A stretch of DNA of 64,000 nt from Alphaproteobacteria bacterium (lineage in GTDB: Bacteria; Myxococcota_A; UBA796; GCA-2862545), in assembly GCA_020632915.1 (NCBI GenBank), contig JACKEP010000011.1, forward strand, positions 1 to 64,000, written 5' to 3'. How positions within the stretch are numbered: the stretch's first letter is position 1; each line of letters starts with the position of its first letter. The notes beneath the pieces were generated by a model that was given only the letters and a program-made list of their open reading frames with translations, was not told the origin of the DNA and made no database searches. Both the position numbers and the translations under genes were made by a program. Shown here in pieces: positions 21,901 through 30,342 of this stretch.

Positions 21901-22025
21901 CCGCGCCCGACTGGGCCGGCCAGCACGTGCACTACCGCCTCCTCGTCGGTGACGACCTCGACGCCGACGTCCTGGACCTGTACGCCTACCCCCCGCGGGT
22001 CGTCGTGCGTGCAGCGGCGCGCTGA
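18921..22025 (+). CDS. Lipoprotein with N-terminal beta-propeller and GH57/GH38-like glycoside hydrolase domain
   Basis: A 1034-residue protein from ATG 18921 (GGAGGT upstream) with lipobox VLGC. Residues about 50-320 carry propeller-like repeats with the sialidase-type motif SDDGGASWREIG. From about 335 the sequence LALSFHGNYYHSYRGD opens a GH57/38-type barrel, continuing with HAEWDIDNAF, PQENMFSPAHLGWYRDLGID (region of the family nucleophile) and VVHFDADGESWENF (region of the acid/base). The last 300 residues are beta-rich. These enzymes act on alpha-glucans or alpha-mannosides. With the nearby PNGase F-like protein, attack on glycoprotein glycans is plausible but inferred. Confidence 0.8.
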   Translation: MAHVRSCLVALLVLGCTGTEETPVDEGPATLQVTATVAPMDAWATDGTRTVVSRGETLVELPDTTLDRDGLPDGATPFLAVHGDDTWAWVQGTGLFRRGSSGAWTRADVGLSSAILGLLNPDARPVPEALAVADDGTVWLACAGGLFRGDGSTWTQAPTATSGGTNILFTDVAVDGLHLAASAILPESIIPSAYAGLLKGVVFVSDDGGASWREIGADLPSRFVSAVAVDGTTVHVGTLDRGVWTWSGGTWTAVDGSPSDVVSLDRVDGALVVGSASRGAWQQVDGAWHAVGEGPVRGGHGGHLALVDGTLVDLVAGGSVVPAPASAGGQVHLALSFHGNYYHSYRGDTADEDGFGKDIRVITTSLDWLDAHPDVHAEWDIDNAFSTDDWMPAYSPGILARIRARVADGRDDVRLMSWNNGAMASMTRAEFDAAIGRAKTSNAAAFGAWVPGVQPQENMFSPAHLGWYRDLGIDWITLFYSANGFTSNRLDVTLSGADATNPVTLEAPDGSASMTWVPVYHHADVLEHGGLRGWAQQLHDAYAEDTLLVVHFDADGESWENFGAELDAVEGLPFLHYVNIQDYLDDHAPVTTVTARGDQADGTGDGFQSWAEKDWNHRLFTEVIAARRAEDLARFLGVDDAHPSAEAALTERLLALSTTNYGLAMPVLHPDRVASGAAQAQAARDAADAMLADALGDPPAVDVLRVVQPRDASGPARLEASLLVDAFDAERGRIVVTDPDGVDHDAEVLDVVDGAPSRVRVAWVAQVAGRSDTTWHWRWDTDDVAGAATVPVPALDALQAPFLDCDGERTTLAPAGTPVDAPGAVSHGLVRTWEGTVCGGLTTVTHTLRRWDGLPGVEVDVVADVADVGLDGGLQSVVLSPLLCPVEASAVAWPTMAGEVQTRPMRAPVASWNGQAADGWAAVTCDGVALSVAHDTSVRTSMAFLPLQTQGGHTLLAPLGTLWGPGPWHDGRRTGGQGMGDLVVPVVGSQFAPAAPDWAGQHVHYRLLVGDDLDADVLDLYAYPPRVVVRAAAR

Positions 22026-22113
22026 TCGCTTGCGTGCACGTGTTCGGCACGCGACCACCGCGCGCGCCGGGCTATGCGGTGGGTTCGGCGCGACGGCGCT
22101 GGTGGGAGGGAGC

Positions 22114-23094
22114 ATGCGGGTCGGTGTGCGCGGAGTGTGCGTGGGTCTGTGGGCGGTTTCGGCGTGCGATCCGGTGGGGGCAGGGGGCGGACTGCCCGTC
22201 GACGCCGCACCGCCCCCCGCGCTGACGCTGTCGGCCCTGGGGGCGCTCGAGCCCGGGGGCCAGATCGCGTTCGAGGTGGCCGGGGCGCAGCCCGGCCAGC
22301 AGGTGGGCATCGCCGTCAACGCGTGGACCTACCGCAGCGGGTCGTTCTGCCCGTGGCAGATCGCCCCGACGTGCCTGACGCTCGATCCCGCCCAGGGCAT
22401 CTGGCTCGTCGGCACCGCGGTGGCCGGCAGCGACGGCGTGGCGCGTCGCACCGTGCGGCTGCCGCGGTCGCTCGGCCTGGGCTACCACGGCTTCCAGGCG
22501 GTCGAACTCATGCCGGGAGGTGGCATCTCGAACACGCTGGTGCGGGTGGTGCACGCGGCCTCGGGGCTGCGCACGGTGTTCTCGTCGTGGCGCGGGTTCT
22601 TCGGACCCGGCGAGGTGGTGCCGTCCTCGGGCACGCAGACGGTGCAGTTCACCCTCGACGCCACGAACTACCCCAACGGTGCCGGCGGCCCGCCCGATCC
22701 GGTGTGCATCGCCGCCACCGACGTCGTGTTCTCCTCGCCGGCCGCGGCGCCGCCCTGCCCGGACTGCGAGTTCGTGTTCCAGGCCGAGACGGCGCCGGGC
22801 TTCGTCGAGCAGACCTGGGGCTACGGCGACTGCCGCAGCGATCTCGGCGGGGGCGGCACCGCAGCGCTCGATGCCTTCTTCCCGGCCGGTGGCTTCCAGG
22901 GGCTGTCGGGGCCCACGATCTGGGCGTTCGACGCCGGCCACACGCTGCCCGACGGGCGCACCGCCGACGTCATGCTCGCCTGGGACGGCGGCGCCTGGCA
23001 GACCCTGTGGGGCGGCGCCTACCAGCCCGCCGGCATCTACCCCGAGGCCAACCTGTCGTGGGTCGGCGCCTACTGGGACCAGGTGGCCTACTGA
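22114..23094 (+). CDS. Hypothetical lipoprotein
   Basis: A 326-residue protein from ATG 22114 behind GGGAGGGAG. The signal ends at AVSACD. Residues about 30-120 resemble an Ig/carbohydrate-binding-like beta sandwich; the C-terminal part has paired cysteines (CPDCEF, CRSD) and Trp-rich strands. It has no recognised family. It follows the GH57/38-like gene by 88 bp on the same strand and may be co-expressed. Confidence 0.75.
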   Translation: MRVGVRGVCVGLWAVSACDPVGAGGGLPVDAAPPPALTLSALGALEPGGQIAFEVAGAQPGQQVGIAVNAWTYRSGSFCPWQIAPTCLTLDPAQGIWLVGTAVAGSDGVARRTVRLPRSLGLGYHGFQAVELMPGGGISNTLVRVVHAASGLRTVFSSWRGFFGPGEVVPSSGTQTVQFTLDATNYPNGAGGPPDPVCIAATDVVFSSPAAAPPCPDCEFVFQAETAPGFVEQTWGYGDCRSDLGGGGTAALDAFFPAGGFQGLSGPTIWAFDAGHTLPDGRTADVMLAWDGGAWQTLWGGAYQPAGIYPEANLSWVGAYWDQVAY

Positions 23095-23118
23095 CCTGAC
23101 GTCGACCGTCCGGCGGCG

Positions 23119-23391
23119 TCAGTCGCAGGCGGACTCGTCGAAGCCGTCGTTGCAGTCGTCGGTGCCGTCGCAGACCTGCGCGGCCAGCACGGCCTGCGGC
23201 TCGGGCTGGTCGCAGTACGCCACCTCGGTGGCGCAGTCGGCCTGACGCTCGTCCTGACCGCCCCAGCAGTCGATGACGCCGTCGCACACGGCGCTGGCGG
23301 ACACGGTCTGGACGCTCTTTCCGCCGCAGGTGAATGTGCCGGCCGCGGGCGTGCCGCAGCCGACGAGCAGGAGCAGGGTGAGGGTGCGCAT
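23119..23391 (-). CDS. Small lipoprotein with two LDL-receptor class A repeats
   Basis: A 90-residue protein from ATG 23391 behind GGAGG with lipobox LLVGC. Two LDLa repeats are visible: VCDGVIDCWGGQDERQADC and VCDGTDDCNDGFDESAC. Each has the Cys pattern and the acidic Asp/Glu ladder (CDGxxDCxDGxDE) that binds calcium in animal LDL receptors. LDLa repeats are rare in bacteria but recur in Myxococcota lipoproteins. A calcium-stabilised surface binding module is the likely role. Confidence 0.85.
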   Translation of the reverse strand: MRTLTLLLLVGCGTPAAGTFTCGGKSVQTVSASAVCDGVIDCWGGQDERQADCATEVAYCDQPEPQAVLAAQVCDGTDDCNDGFDESACD

Positions 23392-23426
23392 GGAGTCCTC
23401 CGGCCCCGCGGGACTCTAGCGCGGGC

Positions 23427-23954
23427 TCAGCGGCTCCGCTGCTCCAGGCGCGCGCGGAACGCCCAGGTGAACGTCCACCGGGAGACCTGCTCGCCGCCGG
23501 GGTCGTAGCCGATGACCTCGGTGTCACACGTGAGCGCGGCACCGGTGGCCAGCGTCTCCTCGATCCGGCTGCGCACGAGCGCGCCCTGCTCGAAGACGAA
23601 CCGACCGCGGCCCTTGCACATGCGGGTGAACTCGCCCTGGCAGCCCGACAGGATCATGCGGACGGGCACAGGTGCTGCCTGGGTGAGCACGTAGCCGTGC
23701 ACGCCCGTGGCCATCTCGGCGGCCATGCCCTGCGCGGCCCAGTACATCGAGTTGAACGGGTTCTGCGTGCGCCACCCACCGGGCAGGCTCACGGTGCACG
23801 ACGTGGCGTCGATGTGGTCGACGCGGAGGCCGGCGGCGACGCCGAGCGGCATCTTCGCGAGGTTGAACCCCCACACCGCGAGGGGTCGGCGCATCGTGGC
23901 CAGGGCCTTGTCGATCTTGGCGTCGTCGAGGGCGGGCGTCGGGGTGGCGTTCAT
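23427..23954 (-). CDS. DUF4442 hotdog-fold protein (thioesterase-like)
   Basis: A 175-residue cytoplasmic protein from ATG 23954. The central helix and strand order, with RTQNPFNSMYWAAQGMAAEM, match DUF4442, a hotdog-fold family related to acyl-CoA thioesterases. The substrate is unknown. It is the third gene after the aldehyde dehydrogenase and DUF779 genes, all on one strand with gaps of 20 and 34 bp, so it probably belongs to the sigma-54-controlled operon. Confidence 0.8.
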   Translation of the reverse strand: MNATPTPALDDAKIDKALATMRRPLAVWGFNLAKMPLGVAAGLRVDHIDATSCTVSLPGGWRTQNPFNSMYWAAQGMAAEMATGVHGYVLTQAAPVPVRMILSGCQGEFTRMCKGRGRFVFEQGALVRSRIEETLATGAALTCDTEVIGYDPGGEQVSRWTFTWAFRARLEQRSR

Positions 23955-23988
23955 GGGCGACCTCACGTCAGGAGCGGACGCCGTCGTA

Positions 23989-24369
23989 TCACCCCGCGTC
24001 GGTCCCGGCGTCCCCTCCCGGCAGCCCGCACACCTCCGACCGGGTCAGGAAGCGCACGCCGCGCGGCGCTTCGAGGCTGAACCCCGCGCCCCGACCGGGG
24101 ACGACGTCGATGACCAGCCGCGTGTGGGACCACGTCGCCCACTGGGTCTTGTCGATGTAGAACGGGCACCCCTCGAGGGTGCCCAGGCGCACGTCGCGCG
24201 GGCTCAGCACGAACTCGCCGTCGGGGAAGCACATCGGCGCGCTGCCGTCGCAGCAGCCGCCGGACTGGTGGAACATCAGCGGGCCGTGTTCGTCGCGGAG
24301 CGACCGGATCAGGGCGCGGGCCGCCTCGGTGGCGTCCACGCGATCCGGACCCGGTGCGCTGCCGTCCAT
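23989..24369 (-). CDS. DUF779 protein associated with aldehyde dehydrogenase
   Basis: A 126-residue protein from ATG 24369. It has the characteristic FHQSGGCCDGSAPMC cysteine cluster and the C-terminal LEAPRGVRFLTRSEVC. DUF779 genes are routinely found immediately beside ExaC/AldB-type acetaldehyde dehydrogenase genes, as here (20-bp gap). The function is not established; the clustered cysteines suggest metal binding or redox support for the dehydrogenase. Confidence 0.9.
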   Translation of the reverse strand: MDGSAPGPDRVDATEAARALIRSLRDEHGPLMFHQSGGCCDGSAPMCFPDGEFVLSPRDVRLGTLEGCPFYIDKTQWATWSHTRLVIDVVPGRGAGFSLEAPRGVRFLTRSEVCGLPGGDAGTDAG

Positions 24370-24389
24370 GGCGTCCCCTCCGCGGCGGC

Positions 24390-25910
<1,521 letters not shown>

Positions 25911-25942
25911 GGCGCGGGTCCTCGGGGTGGCTCGTGCACGGG

Positions 25943-25958
25943 AGCAAGCCCCGTTCCA
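25943..25958 (-). promoter_or_regulatory. Sigma-54 (-24/-12) promoter of the aldehyde dehydrogenase operon
   Basis: Read on the reverse strand the sequence is TGGAACG-GGGC-TTGCT, matching the consensus TGGCACG-N4-TTGCW with one change and with the invariant GG and GC at correct spacing. It ends 33 bases before the ATG at 25910, leaving room for a start of transcription near 25932. Confidence 0.8.
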
Positions 25959-25996
25959 CGCTGGACCTGGCGAGAACACTGTTTCGAGCGTGACGG

Positions 25997-26013
25997 TGTC
26001 GCATCCTGCGACA
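25997..26013. promoter_or_regulatory. Activator-binding palindrome 1 (UAS) for the AcoR-type regulator
   Basis: TGTCGC-ATCCT-GCGACA is a perfect 6-bp inverted repeat. Its centre is about 73 bases upstream of the predicted sigma-54 start, a typical enhancer position. Confidence 0.65.
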
Positions 26014-26041
26014 GGTGCGACCGTCGCGCGCGGCGTCACCC

Positions 26042-26058
26042 TGTCGCGTCCCGCGACG
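26042..26058. promoter_or_regulatory. Activator-binding palindrome 2 (UAS)
   Basis: TGTCGC-GTCCC-GCGACG repeats the first site with one end mismatch, its centre 45 bp away, close to four helical turns. A further half-site TGTCGC is at 26067-26072. Confidence 0.6.
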
Positions 26059-26113
26059 TCCCCACGTGTCGCGGCCCCTTGTGGACCGGCCCGGCGTCCG
26101 TCATGCTCAGGGC

Positions 26114-28132
26114 ATGTCGTGGCTGGACCTGGCGCTGACGGACGACACGGACTGGGAGCGGCTCGCCGCGCGCCCGGAGGCCGCCCCTTCTCCGCTGGAT
26201 CGCTGTTGGATCCGGTCGCATCGCGCGGGGGTCTCGGTCGACGGGCCGAGCTCCGACCCGATCGTGACGGACGGCACGCTGCGCGCCCACCGCGAGCCGC
26301 TCGACCGGGTGCTTCGCCTCCTCGACGAGGTGCTGGCGCCGTGCCTGGGTGTGTTCCAGGCTCGCGACTTCACGCTGTTGTTCGCCGACCGCGACGGCCT
26401 CATCGTCGACCAGCGGGCGGGCGGCGGCTTCGCCGAGGCCGCGCGGGCGGTGCGCCTGCAAGCGGGTGCTGCGTGGGACGAGCCCACCCGGGGCACGAAC
26501 GCCATCGGGACGGCGTTGGTGGAGCAGCGCCCGGTCGCCGTCCGCGGGGCTGCGCACTTCGCCCGTCCGAACCACGGTCTGGTCTGCTACGCCGCACCGG
26601 TCCACGACCCGTGGGGCGAGATCGTCGGGGTGCTCGACGCGACGTCCTTCGTGGTGCGTGCCGATCCGCTGGCGGGCGCCGCGGTGGTCTCCGTGGCCCG
26701 CGCCCTCGAGGAGGCGCTGCGCATCGCGACGCTCACCCGGGCCCAGGGCACCCTGGTCGACCGTCTCCTCGGACGGCTCCGGGATCCGGCCCTGCTCGTG
26801 GCCCCCGACGGTCGGGTCACGGCGGCCAACGCGCTGGCCGTGGCCCGAGGGCTCACGCTCGGCCGCACGCTCCCGGCGGGTGCCGACGTCGTGCGCACGC
26901 GCGCCCGGGTGGACCAGGTGCTCGGCCTCGACGTCGACGCGCTGGCCACGTGTGGCACGCGTCGCTCGCCCCGTCCCGACCTGGAGGTCGAGCCGGTCCA
27001 CGCGGTCGACGGCCGGGTGGCGGCGTGGCTCGTGGTGTTGGTGGGAGGACCGGCTGCGACACCGCAGGAACGCGTCCCACCGGCCTCGGTCGCCCCGAGG
27101 GCGACGCCGCCCGCGGACGACGGCCCGTTCCGCGCCCTCGTGGGCACCGACGCCGCGCTCGTGGCGGTGCGGGATCGCGCCCGCCGCCTCGCCCGATCCA
27201 CGCTCCCGGTGCTGATCCAGGGCGAGACCGGCACCGGCAAGGAGCTCCTCGCGCGCGGCGTGCACGCGGCCAGCGGCCGGGCGGCGGGCCCGTTCGTCGC
27301 CGTCAACTGTGGGGCCCTCAGCCCGGCCATCCTGCACGCCGAGCTGTTCGGCTACGTCGGCGGTGCGTTCACGGGCGCCGACCCGGGGGGACGCACCGGG
27401 CGGCTGGCCAGCGCCGACGGGGGCACGCTGTTCCTCGACGAGCTCGCCGAGATGCCCGAGGTGCTCCAGGCCCTGCTGCTGCGCTTCCTCGACGACGGCA
27501 CCTACCACCGCGTGGGCGACGATCGGCCGCGGCACGCGGACGTGCGGGTGGTGGCCGCCACCTGTCGCGACCTGCCGACGCGGGTGGCCGACGGGACGTT
27601 CCGCGCCGACCTCTACCACCGCCTCTGCGGTGCCACGCTCACGCTGCCGCCGCTGCGCGCGCGCGACGACGTGGGGCTGCTGGCGGGCGTGCTCGTGGCT
27701 CAGCTCGGCGAGGCGCACCCCGAGCTCCAGGCGCGAGCCGGCCCGCCCGTCCTGTCGGTGCCGGCCCTGCAGTGGCTCGCGCGCCAGCCGTGGCCGGGCA
27801 ACGTCCGCCAGCTGCGGCTCGCGCTGCACCACGCGCTGGTGATGGCGGACGGCGCCGACGTGGTCGACCTTGACCACCTCCCGGGGGCGGTGCCGCCGAC
27901 CCCGTCGCGACGCGGCGACGACGCGTCGGAGCCGGTCGCGCGGCCTACGCCCCCGCCCGGCGCGCCGGCCACGCCCGCGCTCGCGCAGACCCAGGCCGAG
28001 GCGGTGCGGCGGGCACTGCGGGCCGCGCGCGGCAACGTGTCCGCGGCGGCGCGGGCGCTCGGGATCGCGCGCAGCACGGTGTACCGCCTGGTGCAGCGTC
28101 ACGGCATCGAGGCCCCGCCGTCCGACGGATGA
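26114..28132 (+). CDS. Sigma-54-dependent activator, AcoR-type (GAF-AAA-Fis HTH)
   Basis: A 672-residue enhancer-binding protein. A GAF-like sensor with the AcoR signature RGTNAIGTAL (126-135) is followed by a PAS-like part (about 220-310) and the AAA+ domain: Walker A GETGTGKE (370-377), the sigma-54 contact loop GAFTGA (417-422) and Walker B LFLDEL (439-444). The C-terminal Fis-type HTH is NVSAAARALGIARSTVYRLV. The GAFTGA loop is intact, so it should activate sigma-54 RNA polymerase. It is divergent from the aldehyde dehydrogenase operon, which has a matching promoter and palindromes in the shared region. The inducer is unknown. Confidence 0.95.
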   Translation: MSWLDLALTDDTDWERLAARPEAAPSPLDRCWIRSHRAGVSVDGPSSDPIVTDGTLRAHREPLDRVLRLLDEVLAPCLGVFQARDFTLLFADRDGLIVDQRAGGGFAEAARAVRLQAGAAWDEPTRGTNAIGTALVEQRPVAVRGAAHFARPNHGLVCYAAPVHDPWGEIVGVLDATSFVVRADPLAGAAVVSVARALEEALRIATLTRAQGTLVDRLLGRLRDPALLVAPDGRVTAANALAVARGLTLGRTLPAGADVVRTRARVDQVLGLDVDALATCGTRRSPRPDLEVEPVHAVDGRVAAWLVVLVGGPAATPQERVPPASVAPRATPPADDGPFRALVGTDAALVAVRDRARRLARSTLPVLIQGETGTGKELLARGVHAASGRAAGPFVAVNCGALSPAILHAELFGYVGGAFTGADPGGRTGRLASADGGTLFLDELAEMPEVLQALLLRFLDDGTYHRVGDDRPRHADVRVVAATCRDLPTRVADGTFRADLYHRLCGATLTLPPLRARDDVGLLAGVLVAQLGEAHPELQARAGPPVLSVPALQWLARQPWPGNVRQLRLALHHALVMADGADVVDLDHLPGAVPPTPSRRGDDASEPVARPTPPPGAPATPALAQTQAEAVRRALRAARGNVSAAARALGIARSTVYRLVQRHGIEAPPSDG

Positions 28133-28133
28133 A

Positions 28134-28150
28134 CCGCCGTGAGTCGGCGG
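28134..28150. terminator. Hairpin between convergent genes
   Basis: CCGCCG-TGAGT-CGGCGG, a 6-bp stem with a 5-base loop, lies 2 bases after the activator stop and 11 bases past the serpin stop on the other strand. Confidence 0.5.
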
Positions 28151-28160
28151 GGGAAGGCGC

Positions 28161-29561
28161 TCACGGCGCAGTGGGATCCCCCACGTGGCCCACGAACCAG
28201 GGCACGCCGGTGGCCTCGTCGCGCAGCAGCACGAGGAAGGGCCGGTCGACGTGCACCTCGTCGAGCTGCGGCGCCGCCGAGTCGTCGATGGTGCCGCCTG
28301 TCGCGGCGGCGGCGCGGATGCCCTGCTCGTCGGCCTCGAACGTCGCCTGGTGCACCACCAGGGCGAGGCCGCCGCAGCCCGCGCACAGGCTGCCGAGGTC
28401 GGCCGTGGGACCGGTGAGCGTGGCGAGGCCGACCGCGGGCACCACGGTGCCCATCACGTCGGGGCGGTGGTCGATGGCGAAGCGTGGGAGGAACAGCGCG
28501 GCGTGGGTGTCCTCGACGGCGCCCAGCAGCGTGGCGAGCACCCCCGGATCGAGCACGGCGTCGAGGCCGTCGAGGCCGTGCGCCGCGTCGTCGGGCATCG
28601 CGATCCACACCGCCAGCGTCGGATCGGCGAGCGGCAGGCGCAGGACCGTGATGAGCCCGACGCCGTCGACCGTCACCGTGCCGAGGCCGACGCGCTGCGG
28701 GCCGCGCATCGTGGGCGCCGAGACGGTGGTGCCGTCCGCGCGATGGAACGGCGCGGGCGACGTGGCCCCGGGCTCGAAGGGGGCGCGCCAGTCCGCGATG
28801 ACGGCGAGCGCGTCGACGAGCACCTGCAGCGTGTGGGCGTGGATGTCCCCCTCGCCGAACAGCTCCGGGATGAGGCAGGCCGTGTGTTGCTCGACGTAGT
28901 GGTTGATCTCGGCGCGCACGGCGTCGACGTCGTCGAAGGCGCGCGGGAACGCCTCCTCGTCGATCAGGGCCGACGCCGTCGACCACGCGTCCCCCGGCGG
29001 GTGGTCGCGCCGGTAGAAGAGCGCGGCACCGCGCTGGATGAGCGCGTGCCGGTGGGCGGGGGGCGCGGGCACGTCCCGCAGCCAGGTGCCCAGGGTGGCC
29101 GTCCAGGCCGACAGGTCGGTCGTCGGTGTGAGCGCGTCGTCGAGCGCCTGGCGCGTGTCGCCCTGGGCGTCGAGTCCGGCGGCGGCGAAGAACGCCGCGA
29201 GGCTCACCGGCGACAGCATCGTGTTCACGTCGCTCGGCGCGTCGGCCCGGTACGCCGCGAGCCCGAACGCGGTCAGGTCCGCGACGAACGCGTCCACGTC
29301 GGCGACGCCTGCCACGACGGTGCGCGGGTCGGGATCGCTCACGGCCGCGGGTTCGAGGCCGCATGTCGACGGCTGCAGGTCGCTGTCGGCGTCGGTCTCG
29401 TCTTGGACGTCGGTCTCGTCGACGTCGGTGTCGTCCGTCAGGGACGTGCCGGCCGTGTCGTCGTCCGAGGTGACCGGGGGCGTCGTGCCGGGGACCCAGG
29501 CGCAGCCGACCCCCAGGGCGGCGGCGAGTGCGGCGTGGACGCGACGTGGCGCGGTCGGCAT
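28161..29561 (-). CDS. Serpin-family protease inhibitor, probable lipoprotein
   Basis: A 466-residue protein from ATG 29561 (GGAGGTCCC upstream). The N-terminus is a signal ending near LGVGC with a long Asp/Thr-rich spacer, then a full-length serpin fold of about 370 residues. The reactive-loop hinge reads DEQGIRAAAATGG, close to the consensus of inhibitory serpins with small residues at P12-P9. The family end VDRPFLVLLRDEATGVPWFVG follows. The scissile bond is probably in GGTIDDSAA; target specificity cannot be stated. Serpins trap serine or cysteine proteases irreversibly, so this one could protect the cell surface from foreign or its own proteases. Confidence 0.92.
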   Translation of the reverse strand: MPTAPRRVHAALAAALGVGCAWVPGTTPPVTSDDDTAGTSLTDDTDVDETDVQDETDADSDLQPSTCGLEPAAVSDPDPRTVVAGVADVDAFVADLTAFGLAAYRADAPSDVNTMLSPVSLAAFFAAAGLDAQGDTRQALDDALTPTTDLSAWTATLGTWLRDVPAPPAHRHALIQRGAALFYRRDHPPGDAWSTASALIDEEAFPRAFDDVDAVRAEINHYVEQHTACLIPELFGEGDIHAHTLQVLVDALAVIADWRAPFEPGATSPAPFHRADGTTVSAPTMRGPQRVGLGTVTVDGVGLITVLRLPLADPTLAVWIAMPDDAAHGLDGLDAVLDPGVLATLLGAVEDTHAALFLPRFAIDHRPDVMGTVVPAVGLATLTGPTADLGSLCAGCGGLALVVHQATFEADEQGIRAAAATGGTIDDSAAPQLDEVHVDRPFLVLLRDEATGVPWFVGHVGDPTAP

Positions 29562-29640
29562 GGGACCTCCAGGCCGGCAAGGTACCTGGGGGACCCGGCC
29601 AGCGTCCTGTCGGTTCCGGGAATACCGTCCGCTGATCTTG

Positions 29641-29662
29641 GGCGGATCCGTGCAGATCCGCC
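29641..29662 (-). terminator. Terminator after the 29.7-30.2 kb lipoprotein gene
   Basis: GGCGGATC and GATCCGCC form a perfect 8-bp stem around six bases. It lies 7 bases past the stop codon of the reverse-strand gene ending at 29670. Confidence 0.6.
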
Positions 29663-29669
29663 AGAAGGG

Positions 29670-30230
29670 TCAGCCCGGGAGCCAGCCGACGTAGACGTCC
29701 GCGAGCACGATCTCGGGCAGCGTGTGGGTGACCCCCGTGCGCGTGTTGCGGACCACCAGGTCGGTGAGCGTGACGGTGGCGTAGCCCTCCATCGCGCTCG
29801 TGGGCGTGACGGTGATCGTGGCCGTGCCGCCGTCGGCGACCCACGTGGCGGTGACCACGGTGGTGCCCATGAACACGTCGTTGCAGAAGTCCACGGTCAG
29901 ATCGGTGCCGCGCTCGAAGCGGACCTCGACGTCGGTGGACGGCAGGGTGAACGTCTCCGGGGTGCCGGTGGCCCCGGCGACGAGCCCGTTCGCCACGACG
30001 CGAAGCGCCATCGTGTCGGCCACGTTGGCGCCGTACACGAACATGTCGGAGCAGCCGTTGACCCGGGGGGGCGACACGGGCGGCGGCGCGGCGAGGTCGG
30101 CCGCGAACGCCATCAGGTCGGCCTCTTCGGAGGCGGTGGCCTCGGTGTCGGTGTCGATGGGGTCGGCGTCGTCCGGGGTGGCGCAGCCTGCGAGCAGAGC
30201 GGCGACCACGAGCGGGAATGCGGTCTTCAT
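29670..30230 (-). CDS. Hypothetical lipoprotein
   Basis: A 186-residue protein from ATG 30230 (GGAGGGTCCC upstream). Lipobox LLAGC is followed by ATPDDADPIDTDTEAT. The mature domain is a single beta sandwich with a disulfide-like Cys pair (NGCSDMF and DFCNDVF). I do not recognise the family. It lies between the serpin and another DTD-rich lipoprotein, with terminators on both sides, so it is probably a single-gene unit. Confidence 0.75.
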   Translation of the reverse strand: MKTAFPLVVAALLAGCATPDDADPIDTDTEATASEEADLMAFAADLAAPPPVSPPRVNGCSDMFVYGANVADTMALRVVANGLVAGATGTPETFTLPSTDVEVRFERGTDLTVDFCNDVFMGTTVVTATWVADGGTATITVTPTSAMEGYATVTLTDLVVRNTRTGVTHTLPEIVLADVYVGWLPG

Positions 30231-30270
30231 GGGACCCTCCATGGTCGCATCGTAGCGAGCGCTGCACCCG

Positions 30271-30288
30271 TCGGCAAAATCTTGCCGA
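30271..30288. promoter_or_regulatory. AT-centred palindrome upstream of the lipoprotein gene
   Basis: TCGGCAA-AATC-TTGCCGA is a perfect 7-bp inverted repeat, 41 bases upstream of the ATG at 30230. It follows a separate strong terminator hairpin, so an operator is more likely than a second terminator, though either is possible. Confidence 0.4.
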
Positions 30289-30293
30289 TGGAT

Positions 30294-30319
30294 AGCGCCG
30301 TGCAGCTCCGCACGGCGCT
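30294..30319 (-). terminator. Strong hairpin terminator
   Basis: AGCGCCGTGC and GCACGGCGCT form a perfect 10-bp stem with a 6-base loop. It lies 24 bases past the stop of the reverse-strand gene ending at 30343. Confidence 0.65.
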
Positions 30320-30342
30320 GTGCAGCGGTGACGGTCGGTCCG

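Noticed and set aside
18789..22319. Reverse 1176-codon frame across the glycoside hydrolase gene
   Set aside because: Arg/His/Val-rich antisense shadow without motifs; the forward strand has lipobox, ribosome site and catalytic sequences.
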